Origin: Luminiphilus sp.
GTDB lineage: Bacteria; Pseudomonadota; Gammaproteobacteria; Pseudomonadales; Halieaceae
Assembly (NCBI GenBank): GCA_029242325.1
Contig: JAQWUD010000038.1
Location: 62,001-126,000 of the forward strand
Length of the DNA stretch: 64,000 nucleotides
Direction of reading: 5' to 3'
Shown piece by piece: positions 37,488 to 46,476 of this stretch. Each line of letters opens with the position of its first letter. Position 1 is the first letter of the stretch. The notes beneath the pieces were generated by a model that was not told where the DNA came from, did no database searches, and saw nothing but the letters and a program-made list of their open reading frames with translations. The translations under genes were made by a program, and so were the position numbers.

Positions 37488-38081
37488 ATGGGCGCCGGCA
37501 CAGAAATTTCACTCTATCTCATCCGTAACGTGGGGGCACTTTTACTCCTGATGGTCGTCCTGCGCGCCGTGCTACACGTCTCTCGCGTCAATTTTTATAA
37601 CCCACTGTCGCAATTGGTCGTGCGTCTGACCAACCCGCTGCTCACACCGCTGCGACCGCTGCTGCCCGCCAGAGGCCGGATAGACTGGGCGGCAGTGGTG
37701 CTCGCCGTGGCCGTGCAAACGCTGATACTGGTCGCCATCGCATCGGTAGCTGGTGACAGATGGGCGTTACCTGACCCCATCACGCTGCTACTGTGGGGTG
37801 TGATAGGCGTATTGGGTCTGCTGATCAACCTCTATTTTTTCATGCTCATAGCAATGATTGTGGTGAGCTGGGTGGCCCCTGGTAGCCGCCATCCAGCAGT
37901 TGAATTGATCTGGCAAGTTTCAGAGCCGGTCATGGGGCCATTCCGCGCGCTATTGCCCAACTTGGGCGGGATCGATTTCTCTCCCATTCTGGTTTTCATC
38001 AGCATCAACGTCGCCCAGATTGGCCTGAGACACCTTGCACTGGCGGTAGGCTTGCCGCCAGGTTTGGTATTCGGGCTCTAG
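37488..38081 (+). CDS. yggT: YggT family integral membrane protein
   Basis: A 197-residue inner-membrane protein with two tandem YGGT repeats, each containing paired transmembrane helices (LIRNVGALLLLMVVLRAVLH and LGLLINLYFFMLIAMIVVSW) and the RLTNPLLTPLRPLLP / VSEPVMGPFRALLP motif. Function is unproven; linked in some organisms to osmotic tolerance or membrane organisation. The ATG at 37488 is one base beyond the proC stop, and an upstream extension of the frame inside proC was excluded. Confidence 0.93.
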   Translation: MGAGTEISLYLIRNVGALLLLMVVLRAVLHVSRVNFYNPLSQLVVRLTNPLLTPLRPLLPARGRIDWAAVVLAVAVQTLILVAIASVAGDRWALPDPITLLLWGVIGVLGLLINLYFFMLIAMIVVSWVAPGSRHPAVELIWQVSEPVMGPFRALLPNLGGIDFSPILVFISINVAQIGLRHLALAVGLPPGLVFGL

Positions 38082-38084
38082 TCC

Positions 38085-39230
38085 ATGGCGCCGACACACC
38101 CCGCAGACAGCGTCGGCATGGTGACGCCGCAACGCGCCCACTTCGACGAGCCTTTCCAGTTTGCCAATGGCAGCGTGTTGGATAGATACGAGCTCGTTTA
38201 TGAAACCTATGGCGAACTCAATGCAGCCGCAGACAATGCGGTGCTTATCTGCCACGCATTATCGGGCACGCATCATGCCGCGGGTTTTCATGAGAGCTCG
38301 GATAAGCGTCCGGGCTGGTGGGATATGGCCATTGGCCCCGGCAAGCCTATTGATACCCGAAGACTGTTTGTCGTCTGCTCTAACAATTTAGGCTGTTGCG
38401 ACGGGTCGACGGGGCCCAACACCCCACAGCCTGGTGCTGATAAACCGTGGGGCGGGCAATTCCCCCAGCCGCAGGTGCGCGACTGGGTCCGAAGCCAAAA
38501 GCAGTTGGCTGAGCGGTTGGGAATATCGCGATGGGCAGCGGTGATTGGCGGCAGCCTCGGCGGCATGCAGGCTTTACAGTGGGCGGTCGATTTCCCGGAT
38601 TGGGTTGAGCACTGTGTGGCACTGGCCGCGGCACCCGGACTGGCTGCACAAAACATTGCCTTCAATGAAATTGCTCGCCACGCCATTCTCTCTGACCCCG
38701 ATTGGAGGGAGGGTGATTACCTCGCCAAGGGCACGCTGCCAGCGCGCGGGGTGGCGCTCGCCAGAATGGTCGGTCACCTGACCTATATGTCAGCCGACGG
38801 AATGAGTGACCGTTTTGGGCGAGAGCTGCGCGAGGACAGTTTCGCTCCAGATAGCAGTAACGAATGGGTGTTCCAGGTCGAGAGCTATCTACGCCACCAA
38901 GGGGCTCGGTTTTCAACGCAATTTGATGCCAATACCTACGTGCTCATGACAAGGGCGCTGGATCTCTTTGATCTGGCGCAAGACTACGGGGGCGACCTGG
39001 TGGCGGCCATGTCACAGGCAAAGGCACGTTTTCTGGTAGTGTCGTTCAGCTCTGATTGGCGGTTTCCTCCGCAACGCTCAGTGGAAATGCGGGACGCCTT
39101 ACTCGCCGCAGAAAAGCCGGTGACGTATGCCAATATCGAGACAGACGATGGTCACGATGGCTTCCTTCTGCCAAACCACACCTACGAACAACTCCTGAGA
39201 GAGTGGATGCGCAGGGTGGGCCCGTCATGA
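38085..39230 (+). CDS. metX: Homoserine O-acyltransferase MetX
   Basis: Alpha/beta-hydrolase-fold enzyme activating homoserine for methionine synthesis, 381 residues. The nucleophile Ser is in IGGSLGGMQALQW; the Asp lies in VSFSSDWRFPP and the His in TDDGHDGFLLP. In Pseudomonas-type MetX the acyl donor is succinyl-CoA despite similarity to acetyltransferases, so both are possible here. It overlaps metW by four bases (ATGA), the conserved metXW pair. Confidence 0.95.
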   Translation: MAPTHPADSVGMVTPQRAHFDEPFQFANGSVLDRYELVYETYGELNAAADNAVLICHALSGTHHAAGFHESSDKRPGWWDMAIGPGKPIDTRRLFVVCSNNLGCCDGSTGPNTPQPGADKPWGGQFPQPQVRDWVRSQKQLAERLGISRWAAVIGGSLGGMQALQWAVDFPDWVEHCVALAAAPGLAAQNIAFNEIARHAILSDPDWREGDYLAKGTLPARGVALARMVGHLTYMSADGMSDRFGRELREDSFAPDSSNEWVFQVESYLRHQGARFSTQFDANTYVLMTRALDLFDLAQDYGGDLVAAMSQAKARFLVVSFSSDWRFPPQRSVEMRDALLAAEKPVTYANIETDDGHDGFLLPNHTYEQLLREWMRRVGPS

Positions 39231-39826
39231 CTCGGCTCGATCTGAACGCAGTTTTGGACTGGGTGCCAGAGGGGAGTAAAGTTCTGGACCTTGGTTGCGG
39301 CGATGGCGCTTTTTTACAGCGGCTGCGCGATGAGCGCCAGGTGACCGGCGTGGGCGTCGATATCGACGCAGACAATCTGGTGGCGGCGACCGGCAAAGGC
39401 GTGGACGTTATTCAGGAGGATATCAACGATGGCTTGCATTGCTTTACCACCAACCGGTTTGACGTCGTGGTGCTGGCCCATGCCTTGCAAGAACTGACGG
39501 ATCCGCACATCGCCCTCCTGCGTATGGTCGACATCGGCGAAGAGGCTATTGTGTCTTTCCCGAATTTCGGCCACTGGTCCTGTCGATTGCACTTGGGGTT
39601 CAGGGGGCGCATGCCCATGTCCAAGGCAATGCCCCGCCACTGGTACGACACACCCAACATTCATTTTTGTACCGTTGAGGATTTCGAAGCGCTGTGTTCA
39701 GAATTGAGAATCGACATCATCGCCAGAGCAACTGTTGGCGGTTTCGCTCAGGGGTTCCTCGGGAAATACTGGCCCAACTTGTTCGCTACCAGCGCGGTCT
39801 ATCGTATCTGTCGCGCACAGTCCTGA
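39227..39826 (+). CDS. metW: Methionine biosynthesis protein MetW
   Basis: Methyltransferase-like protein of 199 residues that partners MetX and is needed for full homoserine acyltransferase activity in pseudomonads and rhizobia. The N-terminal VLDLGCGDGAFLQRL SAM-binding motif and FPNFGHWSCRLHLGFRGRMP are typical, as is TIVDFEALC-type HFCTVEDFEALC. The start overlaps the metX stop; the longer open frame upstream lies in metX and was rejected. Confidence 0.95.
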   Translation: MTRLDLNAVLDWVPEGSKVLDLGCGDGAFLQRLRDERQVTGVGVDIDADNLVAATGKGVDVIQEDINDGLHCFTTNRFDVVVLAHALQELTDPHIALLRMVDIGEEAIVSFPNFGHWSCRLHLGFRGRMPMSKAMPRHWYDTPNIHFCTVEDFEALCSELRIDIIARATVGGFAQGFLGKYWPNLFATSAVYRICRAQS

Positions 39827-40251
39827 GCGTCGCCCTCCTCTTGGGCATCATCGCGCAGTCTGTCAAAGCACAACAATCCACATCTTATGACCAATATGAA
39901 CTCCACCACAGCATTGTGTACACCACCTTTTTATCGCCTGAGGTGGCTGCCGAATACGGCATAACCCGAGGCGCTGACAAGGCAATGCTCACCCTCTCGG
40001 TTCGGATGCCGGCATCCGGCGACACTTCGGGGCGACCGATGCAGATAGTGGGCAGGACGTGGGATTTGATCACCGGTGGCGACATGGATGTGAAGGAAAT
40101 TAGAGAAGGTCGCGCCACCTACTATATTGTGCCCTTTGAGTTCCTTGATCGAGAGTACCGATTTTTCGAGTTCACTTTCCAGCCAGAGGGCGTGGCAAGT
40201 CGCTACGAGCACAAAATGAAGGTGCAACTGTGGCGTCAGGATTACGAGTGA
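39694..40251 (+). CDS. Periplasmic DUF4426-family protein
   Basis: A protein whose conserved region begins after a signal sequence (LSRTVLSVALLLGIIAQSVKAQ) and continues STSYDQYELHHSIVYTTFLSPEVAAEYGITR to the end. The family regularly sits between metW and rdgB; its function is unknown. The start is uncertain. No ATG exists near the signal peptide, and the given GTG start puts about 37 residues before it and 133 bases inside metW; a CTG near 39766 is possible. The last codons overlap the rdgB start (GTGA). Confidence 0.75.
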   Translation: MFRIENRHHRQSNCWRFRSGVPREILAQLVRYQRGLSYLSRTVLSVALLLGIIAQSVKAQQSTSYDQYELHHSIVYTTFLSPEVAAEYGITRGADKAMLTLSVRMPASGDTSGRPMQIVGRTWDLITGGDMDVKEIREGRATYYIVPFEFLDREYRFFEFTFQPEGVASRYEHKMKVQLWRQDYE

Positions 40252-40844
40252 AGAACGAGCACCCTCCCGTACTTGTTATTGCCAGCCACAACACCGGCAA
40301 GATCAGAGAATTTGAACACGTTTTCACGCCGCACTGGCGCATCGAGCCACAGGCAGCATTTGGCGTTTCCGAGGCGGCTGAAACGGGCTTAACCTTCCTC
40401 GAAAATGCGCTGATTAAAGCCCGCCATGCCTGCACAGAAACGGGGAACGCTGCGCTAGCAGATGACTCCGGTCTGGTTGTACCCGCCCTCGGGGGTGAAC
40501 CGGGCTTGCACTCCGCTCGGTACTCAGGCGGCGATAACACAGCAAACAACGCGTTACTGCTTGAGAACATGCGTGCGTTTCAGGGCGCCGACCGCGCGGC
40601 TTTTTATGTGGCGGTGCTGGTGCTACTCAAACATGCTGATGACCCCACCCCCATCATCGCCGAAGGGCGCTGGCACGGACATATTGCCGAATCGCCAAAA
40701 GGTAACGGTGGTTTTGGCTACGACCCGATTTTCATACCGGAGGGAAGTACTCAGCACGCCGCGGAACTATCCACAGAAGAAAAGAATCGAGTCAGCCACC
40801 GCGCCATAGCCTCAGCGCAGCTTCTGGTGAGACTTCGGGAATGA
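40248..40844 (+). CDS. rdgB: XTP/dITP diphosphatase RdgB (HAM1)
   Basis: Removes deaminated purine nucleotides (XTP, dITP) from the pool. The 198-residue length is standard. Motifs are LVIASHNTGKIREFE at the N-terminus, ADDSGLVVPALGG (catalytic Asp pair), GNGGFGYDPIF and the C-terminal NRVSHRAIA. GTG at 40248 follows AGGA and overlaps the previous stop; an earlier GTG at 40230 would add six residues. It overlaps hemW by four bases. Confidence 0.95.
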   Translation: MKNEHPPVLVIASHNTGKIREFEHVFTPHWRIEPQAAFGVSEAAETGLTFLENALIKARHACTETGNAALADDSGLVVPALGGEPGLHSARYSGGDNTANNALLLENMRAFQGADRAAFYVAVLVLLKHADDPTPIIAEGRWHGHIAESPKGNGGFGYDPIFIPEGSTQHAAELSTEEKNRVSHRAIASAQLLVRLRE

Positions 40845-41995
40845 TCGATGCGAGAGGCGTCCCGCTATCACTCTACATTCATCTTCCCTGGTGCGAACGC
40901 AAATGCCCCTATTGCGATTTCAACAGCCATACGGGGTTCTCGCGAGATCTAGAAGGCAGCTACATTCAGGCGCTTTTAGCGGACTTGGATAGTCAGTTGC
41001 GTTGGGTGGCAAATCGCAACGTCACCTCTGTCTTTATTGGTGGCGGCACGCCGAGCCTGTTTTCGTCGCGCGCGATCAACGATTTGCTGACCGGCGTCGT
41101 CAGTCGGGTCTCGTTAGCCTCGGTAGCGGAGATCACCCTCGAGAGTAACCCCGGGAGCGCCGAGCGTGATCAGTACCGCGGTTATCGTGAAGCCGGCGTC
41201 AACCGACTCAGTATTGGTGTGCAAAGCTTCAACGATACAGCGTTGCAAAGCTTGGGGCGCATTCATACTGGAGACGACGCCCGGCGAGCTCTGCAGTATG
41301 CCGACGCGGCCGGGTTCACACGTTGGAATATCGACCTGATGCACGGCCTGCCCGGCCAGACCGCGGCTGACGTCGGTACGGATATCCTTGAGGCTGTGCG
41401 CCTCAGTGCTGGACACATCTCCTGGTATCAGCTGACAGTCGAGCGCAACACTCGGTTTTGGTCCAGCCCTCCGGTACTGCCCGATGAGGCCACGTTGTCT
41501 GCCATTCAGGCAGAGGGTGAGCATCGGCTGAAAGAGGCTGGGTTTGTGCAATACGAAGTCTCAGCGTTTTCTCAGCCTCAGGAAGCATGCCAACACAACA
41601 TAAATTATTGGAGGTTTGGTGACTACATCGGGCTTGGGGCAGGTGCGCATGGCAAGTTGACTCTGGATAGCGGTCAGGTTGTGCGAACACAACGGACTCG
41701 ATTGCCGGATGATTACCTGGCAGAGGCGCAAGCACTGCCTATGCCACCGCCATTGCACAAGCCTGTGGCACCCAGTGAACTCACCTTCGAATTTTCCATG
41801 AACGCATTGCGGCTGCGCGACGGATCACCCATCTGTGATTTCACCGCTCGAACCGGACTACCGCTATCAGCTCTGACAGACGCCGCCAACAAGGCCATTT
41901 TGAATGGCTGGCTCAGGGACCCTCGTAAAGGGACGTTCGTGACGACCACACTGGGTTATCAATTTCTGGATACTGTGGTGGCATCCTTTCTCTGA
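40841..41995 (+). CDS. hemW: Radical SAM heme chaperone HemW
   Basis: Member of the radical SAM family related to oxygen-independent coproporphyrinogen oxidase (HemN) but acting as a heme chaperone. The 384 residues have the 4Fe-4S motif CERKCPYCDF near the N-terminus, FIGGGTPSLFS, TLESNPGS and RLSIGVQSF, plus the HemN C-terminal domain. The shortened N-terminus compared with HemN agrees with HemW. It overlaps rdgB (ATGA) and ends two bases from the convergent trmB stop. Confidence 0.93.
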   Translation: MIDARGVPLSLYIHLPWCERKCPYCDFNSHTGFSRDLEGSYIQALLADLDSQLRWVANRNVTSVFIGGGTPSLFSSRAINDLLTGVVSRVSLASVAEITLESNPGSAERDQYRGYREAGVNRLSIGVQSFNDTALQSLGRIHTGDDARRALQYADAAGFTRWNIDLMHGLPGQTAADVGTDILEAVRLSAGHISWYQLTVERNTRFWSSPPVLPDEATLSAIQAEGEHRLKEAGFVQYEVSAFSQPQEACQHNINYWRFGDYIGLGAGAHGKLTLDSGQVVRTQRTRLPDDYLAEAQALPMPPPLHKPVAPSELTFEFSMNALRLRDGSPICDFTARTGLPLSALTDAANKAILNGWLRDPRKGTFVTTTLGYQFLDTVVASFL

Positions 41996-41997
41996 AC

Positions 41998-42693
41998 CTA
42001 TCGGCGACGGTAGATGAGATCCCAAACAGCGTGGCCCAAACGCTCACCCCGCAACTCGAATTTGGTCTGTGGTCGATACTCCGGCCTTGGCGACGTCATT
42101 CGCGGAGTACCCCTTACGTTGCGGAGCTGTGGCTCGGCGTCCAGTACATCGAACATATGTTCAGCATAGGGCCCCCAGTCTGTCGCAAGGTGCAAATACC
42201 CCTCAGGCCGCAACCGCTTTGTGAGCTCGCTTACGAGCTCAGGCTGGATCAGACGACGCTTGTGGTGGCGCTTTTTATGCCACGGATCGGGGAAAAATAT
42301 ATGGAACGCGTCGATCGACTCGCACGCTAGGCACTGATCAAGCACCTCTACCGCATCCTCGGCGTAAACACGCACGTTCCTACAGTTATTCGCTTCCAGC
42401 TGCCCCAGCAGCCGGCCTACCCCAGGGCGATGCACTTCAATCCCTAAAAATTGCGTGTTGGGATCGGCCCCCGCCATCTGCAGCAGACTGCCTCCCATAC
42501 CAAAACCAATTTCGACGATCCGCCGTCCACGCCCAACAAAAGTCGCATTCCAATCCAGCACCCCCGCACTCACTTCTAGACCAAAATGGGGGAAGCCGTC
42601 TTGCCAGCCACGCTCCTGAGCGGTTGTCATACGGCCAGCGCGCATGACAAAGCTGCGTATCCGGTGCGATACCGGGCGCTGTGGAGAAGGCAT
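41998..42693 (-). CDS. trmB: tRNA (guanine-N7-)-methyltransferase
   Basis: Methylates G46 in the tRNA variable loop. The 231 residues show the SAM motif IVEIGFGMGGSLLQMA, FLGIEVHRPGVGRLL, VRVYAEDAVEVL and the catalytic FPDPWHKKRHHKRRL. It lies 29 bp downstream of rpoH in the same direction, with no terminator between, so may be partly cotranscribed with it. Confidence 0.96.
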   Translation of the reverse strand: MPSPQRPVSHRIRSFVMRAGRMTTAQERGWQDGFPHFGLEVSAGVLDWNATFVGRGRRIVEIGFGMGGSLLQMAGADPNTQFLGIEVHRPGVGRLLGQLEANNCRNVRVYAEDAVEVLDQCLACESIDAFHIFFPDPWHKKRHHKRRLIQPELVSELTKRLRPEGYLHLATDWGPYAEHMFDVLDAEPQLRNVRGTPRMTSPRPEYRPQTKFELRGERLGHAVWDLIYRRR

Positions 42694-42722
42694 AAAGGGA
42701 ACCTTCAGCGAAATGCGATAAA

Positions 42723-43598
42723 TCAGGCGACCAGCGAAGTGCGCAGCTTTTTCAGAGCATTCGCCTCTAGCTGTCTGATACGCTCGGCGGACACATCGTA
42801 CTCCGCCGCCAAGGCATGAAGCGTTGGCTTGTCTTCATGCAACCAGCGCCGCTCCAGGATATCGCGACTACGTAGGTCGAGATCGGCTAATGCCACCCGC
42901 AATCTCGCCAGGCTCTCCTCGGTGAAATCAGCGATCTCAACCAGCTGACCGGGGTCAGTGTCTGCATCAGCAAGAAAATACTGCGGAGCGTGCCAGGCGT
43001 CATCCTCGTCACTGTCTGCGGGAGCATCGAATGCCACATCACGGCTTGCAAGGCGACCTTCCATCCGGGTGACTTCAGACGCATCCACGCCTAAATCCGC
43101 CGCAATGGCTTTCGTTTCCTCGGCTGACAGCCAGCCAAGCGCCTTTTTCTGACTGCGCAAATTGAAAAAGAGCTTCCGCTGAGCTTTCGTGGTCGCCACC
43201 TTGACGATGCGCCAATTTCGCAGGATGTACTCGTGCATCTCGGCCTTGATCCAATGAACCGCGAAAGACACCAACCGAACACCTTTTGAAGGATCAAAGC
43301 GCTTGACCGCTTTCATCAGGCCGACGTTACCCTCCTGAATGAGGTCTGCCTCGGACAATCCGTAGCCCGAATAACTCCGAGCAATATGTACGACGAAGCG
43401 GAGGTGGGCCAACACCATCTCGCGTGCAGAATCGACACACTCATCGTAATAAAGACGTTCTGCCAACTCACGCTCACGCTCTGCGGACAGCACGGCAATG
43501 CCACCTACTGCCTGAACGTACGCTGACAAGTTGGCGCCAGGCGCCATATTCAGTATTGCGCTATTGGGCACCGCCAATGCGTGCTTTGTCTCTGTCAT
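42723..43598 (-). CDS. rpoH: RNA polymerase sigma-32 (heat-shock sigma factor)
   Basis: Alternative sigma factor for cytosolic heat-shock genes. The 291 residues include region 2 (AHLRFVVHIARSYSGYGL; DLIQEGNVGLMKAVKRFDP), the diagnostic RpoH box QRKLFFNLR, and region 4 with a helix-turn-helix (TLHALAAEYDVSAERIRQLE). GGAGG lies eight bases before the ATG. Its position after ftsYEX is conserved, but the promoter carries a perfect CIRCE element, described separately, suggesting control by HrcA in addition to the usual post-transcriptional control. Confidence 0.97.
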   Translation of the reverse strand: MTETKHALAVPNSAILNMAPGANLSAYVQAVGGIAVLSAERERELAERLYYDECVDSAREMVLAHLRFVVHIARSYSGYGLSEADLIQEGNVGLMKAVKRFDPSKGVRLVSFAVHWIKAEMHEYILRNWRIVKVATTKAQRKLFFNLRSQKKALGWLSAEETKAIAADLGVDASEVTRMEGRLASRDVAFDAPADSDEDDAWHAPQYFLADADTDPGQLVEIADFTEESLARLRVALADLDLRSRDILERRWLHEDKPTLHALAAEYDVSAERIRQLEANALKKLRTSLVA

Positions 43599-43627
43599 TT
43601 TCTCGCCTCCAATAGGCCGAAGGCGCT

Positions 43628-43657
43628 ATTTTAGCACTCTCGCGGTCAGAGTGCTAA
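43628..43657 (-). promoter_or_regulatory. rpoH promoter overlapped by a perfect CIRCE (HrcA operator)
   Basis: The inverted repeat TTAGCACTC-N9-GAGTGCTAA spans 43631-43657 with both nine-base arms exact and the canonical nine-base spacer. On the rpoH strand the outer arm supplies TTAGCA (-35, 43652-43657) and the inner arm runs into TAAAAT (-10, 43628-43633), 18 bp apart, predicting a start about 43621 and a leader of about 22 bases. HrcA bound here would block RNA polymerase. CIRCE is known from groESL and dnaK operons; hrcA itself is not in the window. Confidence 0.88.
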
Positions 43658-43695
43658 GGGCGAAAAATTACGTTATTTCAGTGCTTTGTGGAGGT

Positions 43696-44637
43696 TTAAT
43701 GACCAAAAAAGCGCTCCGTGACCCACCAGGCGGCCAACCAACCCAAGCAAGCAGAGCCCAAAATGAGGGCGAGGGGGTATTGAGGACCCAGCCAGAGCAG
43801 CTGGGTGGGGCGATCGTATAGCAGTAACAACGCGTTGACCGGCCCAGACAGCCAAAGGCCAAACCCCCAAACCAGGATAGTCGCCATTAATCCGCCGCCC
43901 GCTCCGTACCACACGCCCGTGTAGAGGAAGGGTCGCCGCGCGAAGGCGTCTGACCCGCCCATCAGGCGCACAACCTGAATTTCCTCACGTCGCGCATCAA
44001 CAGCCAGCCTCAGTGTATTGGCCAACACAAGGATCGCACCCAAAATCATTGCACCTCCCAACCCCTGAACCCACCGCGACCCGAGTCGCAACATCTGCTC
44101 GAGCCGCTCGAGCCAGCGGGCATCCACAACCACCTGGGCAACCAGCACCTCTGCCTCAAGTCGCGTTGCCAAACGGGCGACTGCCTGTGCACCCAAACCC
44201 TCCGCGGGCGTCACAAGCAAAGTATGCGGCAAAGGGTTACGAGCAAGGGAAGCCGGGAGGCTATTAAAACCCGAACTTTCAATAAATTCGGCCAACGCGC
44301 GCGCGCGATCAACCACTGAAACTATGGCCACCTCAGGCCAGGCCTCAACATCCTCGCGCAACGCATCCGCCGCAGCCAGATTGGACTCGAGGCTGAGCAA
44401 AACGGAAATCTGTGGCGCACCACTCAAGCCATGCAGGGTTTCGCGTAGATTATCCAGCGTCAGCAATATGGCGCTCGGCAGCGCGAGAGAAATCGCCAAC
44501 ACAATCCACGTAAGCCATGTTGCTCCAGGGCGCGCCACCATCTTTTGCCAGCTGGTCACTGCTGCCACCCGATGTTGCGCGCGCCATGCAGACCATGGGC
44601 CCCAGTGATTACTGTTTTCCGGCTCTGTTCGATTCAT
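43696..44637 (-). CDS. ftsX: Cell division protein FtsX
   Basis: Integral membrane partner of FtsE; with it regulates septal peptidoglycan hydrolases such as through EnvC. The 313 residues have a cytoplasmic N-terminus, a first helix (TWIVLAISLALPSAILLTL), a periplasmic domain of about 110 residues, then three C-terminal helices (LGGAMILGAILVLANTL; YGAGGGLMATILVWGFGLWL; LALILGSACLGWLAAWWV), fitting the ABC-transporter FtsX topology. It overlaps ftsE by four bases. Confidence 0.95.
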   Translation of the reverse strand: MNRTEPENSNHWGPWSAWRAQHRVAAVTSWQKMVARPGATWLTWIVLAISLALPSAILLTLDNLRETLHGLSGAPQISVLLSLESNLAAADALREDVEAWPEVAIVSVVDRARALAEFIESSGFNSLPASLARNPLPHTLLVTPAEGLGAQAVARLATRLEAEVLVAQVVVDARWLERLEQMLRLGSRWVQGLGGAMILGAILVLANTLRLAVDARREEIQVVRLMGGSDAFARRPFLYTGVWYGAGGGLMATILVWGFGLWLSGPVNALLLLYDRPTQLLWLGPQYPLALILGSACLGWLAAWWVTERFFGH

Positions 44638-45299
44638 GGCAGCGTATTGGGCTCCACCAAATGCCCCGATTCGAGCGTAATGACCCGGTGACGAAAACGG
44701 GAAATCAACCCTAGGTCATGCGTGGCAACCAGCACGGTGACACCCACCTGATTGAATGCCTCAAATAGGGCCATGATCTCGGCGGAAAGCCCCGGATCAA
44801 GGTTGCCCGTCGGCTCATCAGCAACCAGAAACTCGGGTCGGGCAACGACTGCTCGGGCGATACCGACTCGCTGCTGCTCCCCCCCTGACAGGCTCGCGGG
44901 GTCAGCCCGTTCTCGGGCCAGCAGCCCCACTTTGTCCAAGGCCGCACGAACCCTTCGGGTAATATCTCGCGGAGAAAACCCGGCAATCTCCAAAGGCAGG
45001 GCAACATTGTCATGGACATTTCGGTCAAACAACAGGCGGTGTTCCTGAAACACCGCCCCGAAACGCCGCCGATATGGCGCAACAGCGCGACCTTTTATCA
45101 GGTGTGTTGCATCACCCTGAACGCGTATTTCCCCGCCCGTAGGGCGGTCCAGCAGCAATAGCAGTTTCAGCAAGGTGCTCTTCCCCGCACCAGAGTGTCC
45201 GGTCACAAATGCCATTTGGCCCGCGGGGACAGTCAAGCTGAGATGTCGAAGTGCATCCCGATCTGCAAAACGGCGGCTGACACGATCGAGTTCGATCAT
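44634..45299 (-). CDS. ftsE: Cell division ATP-binding protein FtsE
   Basis: ABC ATPase of the divisome. The 221 residues show Walker [10 protein letters not shown] (about 34-42), the Q-loop, the signature [16 protein letters not shown] and Walker [14 protein letters not shown]. It works with FtsX, whose gene overlaps its 3' end, and lies 12 bp from ftsY. Confidence 0.96.
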   Translation of the reverse strand: MIELDRVSRRFADRDALRHLSLTVPAGQMAFVTGHSGAGKSTLLKLLLLLDRPTGGEIRVQGDATHLIKGRAVAPYRRRFGAVFQEHRLLFDRNVHDNVALPLEIAGFSPRDITRRVRAALDKVGLLARERADPASLSGGEQQRVGIARAVVARPEFLVADEPTGNLDPGLSAEIMALFEAFNQVGVTVLVATHDLGLISRFRHRVITLESGHLVEPNTLP

Positions 45300-45311
45300 C
45301 CGTTCACGCGC

Positions 45312-46379
45312 TCAGTCATCGTCCAGCAAGGCCTCCACAAAACGCTCAGCAGAAAAATCACGCAGGTCATCTGGCTGCTCCCCAACCCCGATAAACCGGA
45401 TGGGACGTTTCAGTCGATTGGCAATGGCAAACATGACGCCTCCCCGCGCCGTGCCATCGAGTTTCGTGACGGCGACACCGGTAACACCCACCGCCTGATC
45501 AAACTCAATCGCTTGAGACACGGCGTTTTGACCCGTTCCTGCATCTAGCACCAAAAGGGTCTCGTGGGGTACTGCGGCATTCTGCTTGCGCATGACCCGA
45601 ACAACTTTGGCGAGCTCATCCATCAGATGAACCTTGTTCTGCAGCCTTCCCGCGGTATCGGCAATCAATACATCCACACCTCTTGCCGTAGCGGCCTCCA
45701 GCGCATCGAAGATTACCGATGCACTGTCGGCCCCTGTGTGTTGCGCAATGACCGGCACATCGTTTCGATCGCCCCAGGCCTGCAATTGCTCTACCGCAGC
45801 AGCTCTAAACGTATCGCCCGCTGCCAGCATGACGCTCAACCCCTGTTGTCTGAACCGGTGTGCCAATTTGCCAATCGTTGTGGTCTTGCCAGCTCCGTTG
45901 ACACCCACTACCAATATGACGAAGGGGCGCTGATCAGAGACGACCAACGGGCTTTCCTGATCGGCAAGCAATTCGGTCAGCGTGCTCTTCAAGGCTGACA
46001 TGATCGGCTCTGTCGCCGACAGGTCCTTACGATCGAGCCGTACGCTCAGTGCCTCCAACACTGTGCTGGTCGTTTCAACGCCCAAATCCGCCATGATAAG
46101 CTGTTCTTCCAGCGCCTCAAGCAGTGCGGAGTCAAGTTGCTTCTTGCCTAAAACCAGCGTCGCAAGCCCCTCGGAAAACTGTCCGCGACTGTGGCTGAGT
46201 CCCGCTCTCAGGCGCTCGAACATCCCGCGCGCATCCGCCTGATCCGAAGCTGTATCTGGGCTTGGCAGTGAAGCACTGGACGCATCGATCAATGTTTCAC
46301 TGCGCGGGGATTCGGTTTTGGACGCATTGCCGCCGTCAGTTTCAGGGTCGGGCTTGGCGCGGCGTTTGAATAGCTTCAT
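45312..46379 (-). CDS. ftsY: Signal recognition particle receptor FtsY
   Basis: SRP GTPase that docks ribosome-nascent chain complexes at the membrane. The 355 residues have a short acidic N-terminal A region (about 1-55; Asp/Glu/Ser rich), an N helical bundle and the G domain with GVNGAGKTTTIGKLAHRF, AGDTFRAAAVEQL, DTAGRLQNK and VTKLDGTARGG. The A region is much shorter than the E. coli one (498 residues overall), which is common outside enterics. First gene of ftsY-ftsE-ftsX. Confidence 0.97.
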   Translation of the reverse strand: MKLFKRRAKPDPETDGGNASKTESPRSETLIDASSASLPSPDTASDQADARGMFERLRAGLSHSRGQFSEGLATLVLGKKQLDSALLEALEEQLIMADLGVETTSTVLEALSVRLDRKDLSATEPIMSALKSTLTELLADQESPLVVSDQRPFVILVVGVNGAGKTTTIGKLAHRFRQQGLSVMLAAGDTFRAAAVEQLQAWGDRNDVPVIAQHTGADSASVIFDALEAATARGVDVLIADTAGRLQNKVHLMDELAKVVRVMRKQNAAVPHETLLVLDAGTGQNAVSQAIEFDQAVGVTGVAVTKLDGTARGGVMFAIANRLKRPIRFIGVGEQPDDLRDFSAERFVEALLDDD

Positions 46380-46476
46380 GATCCACTGTTCTCACTCGGG
46401 GGCGCCAGACCGGCCCTGCATGGGAGGGTGGTCGGCGAGCCGACACAGTCTAGCACCCCGCAAGTCAGGAGCCAGC

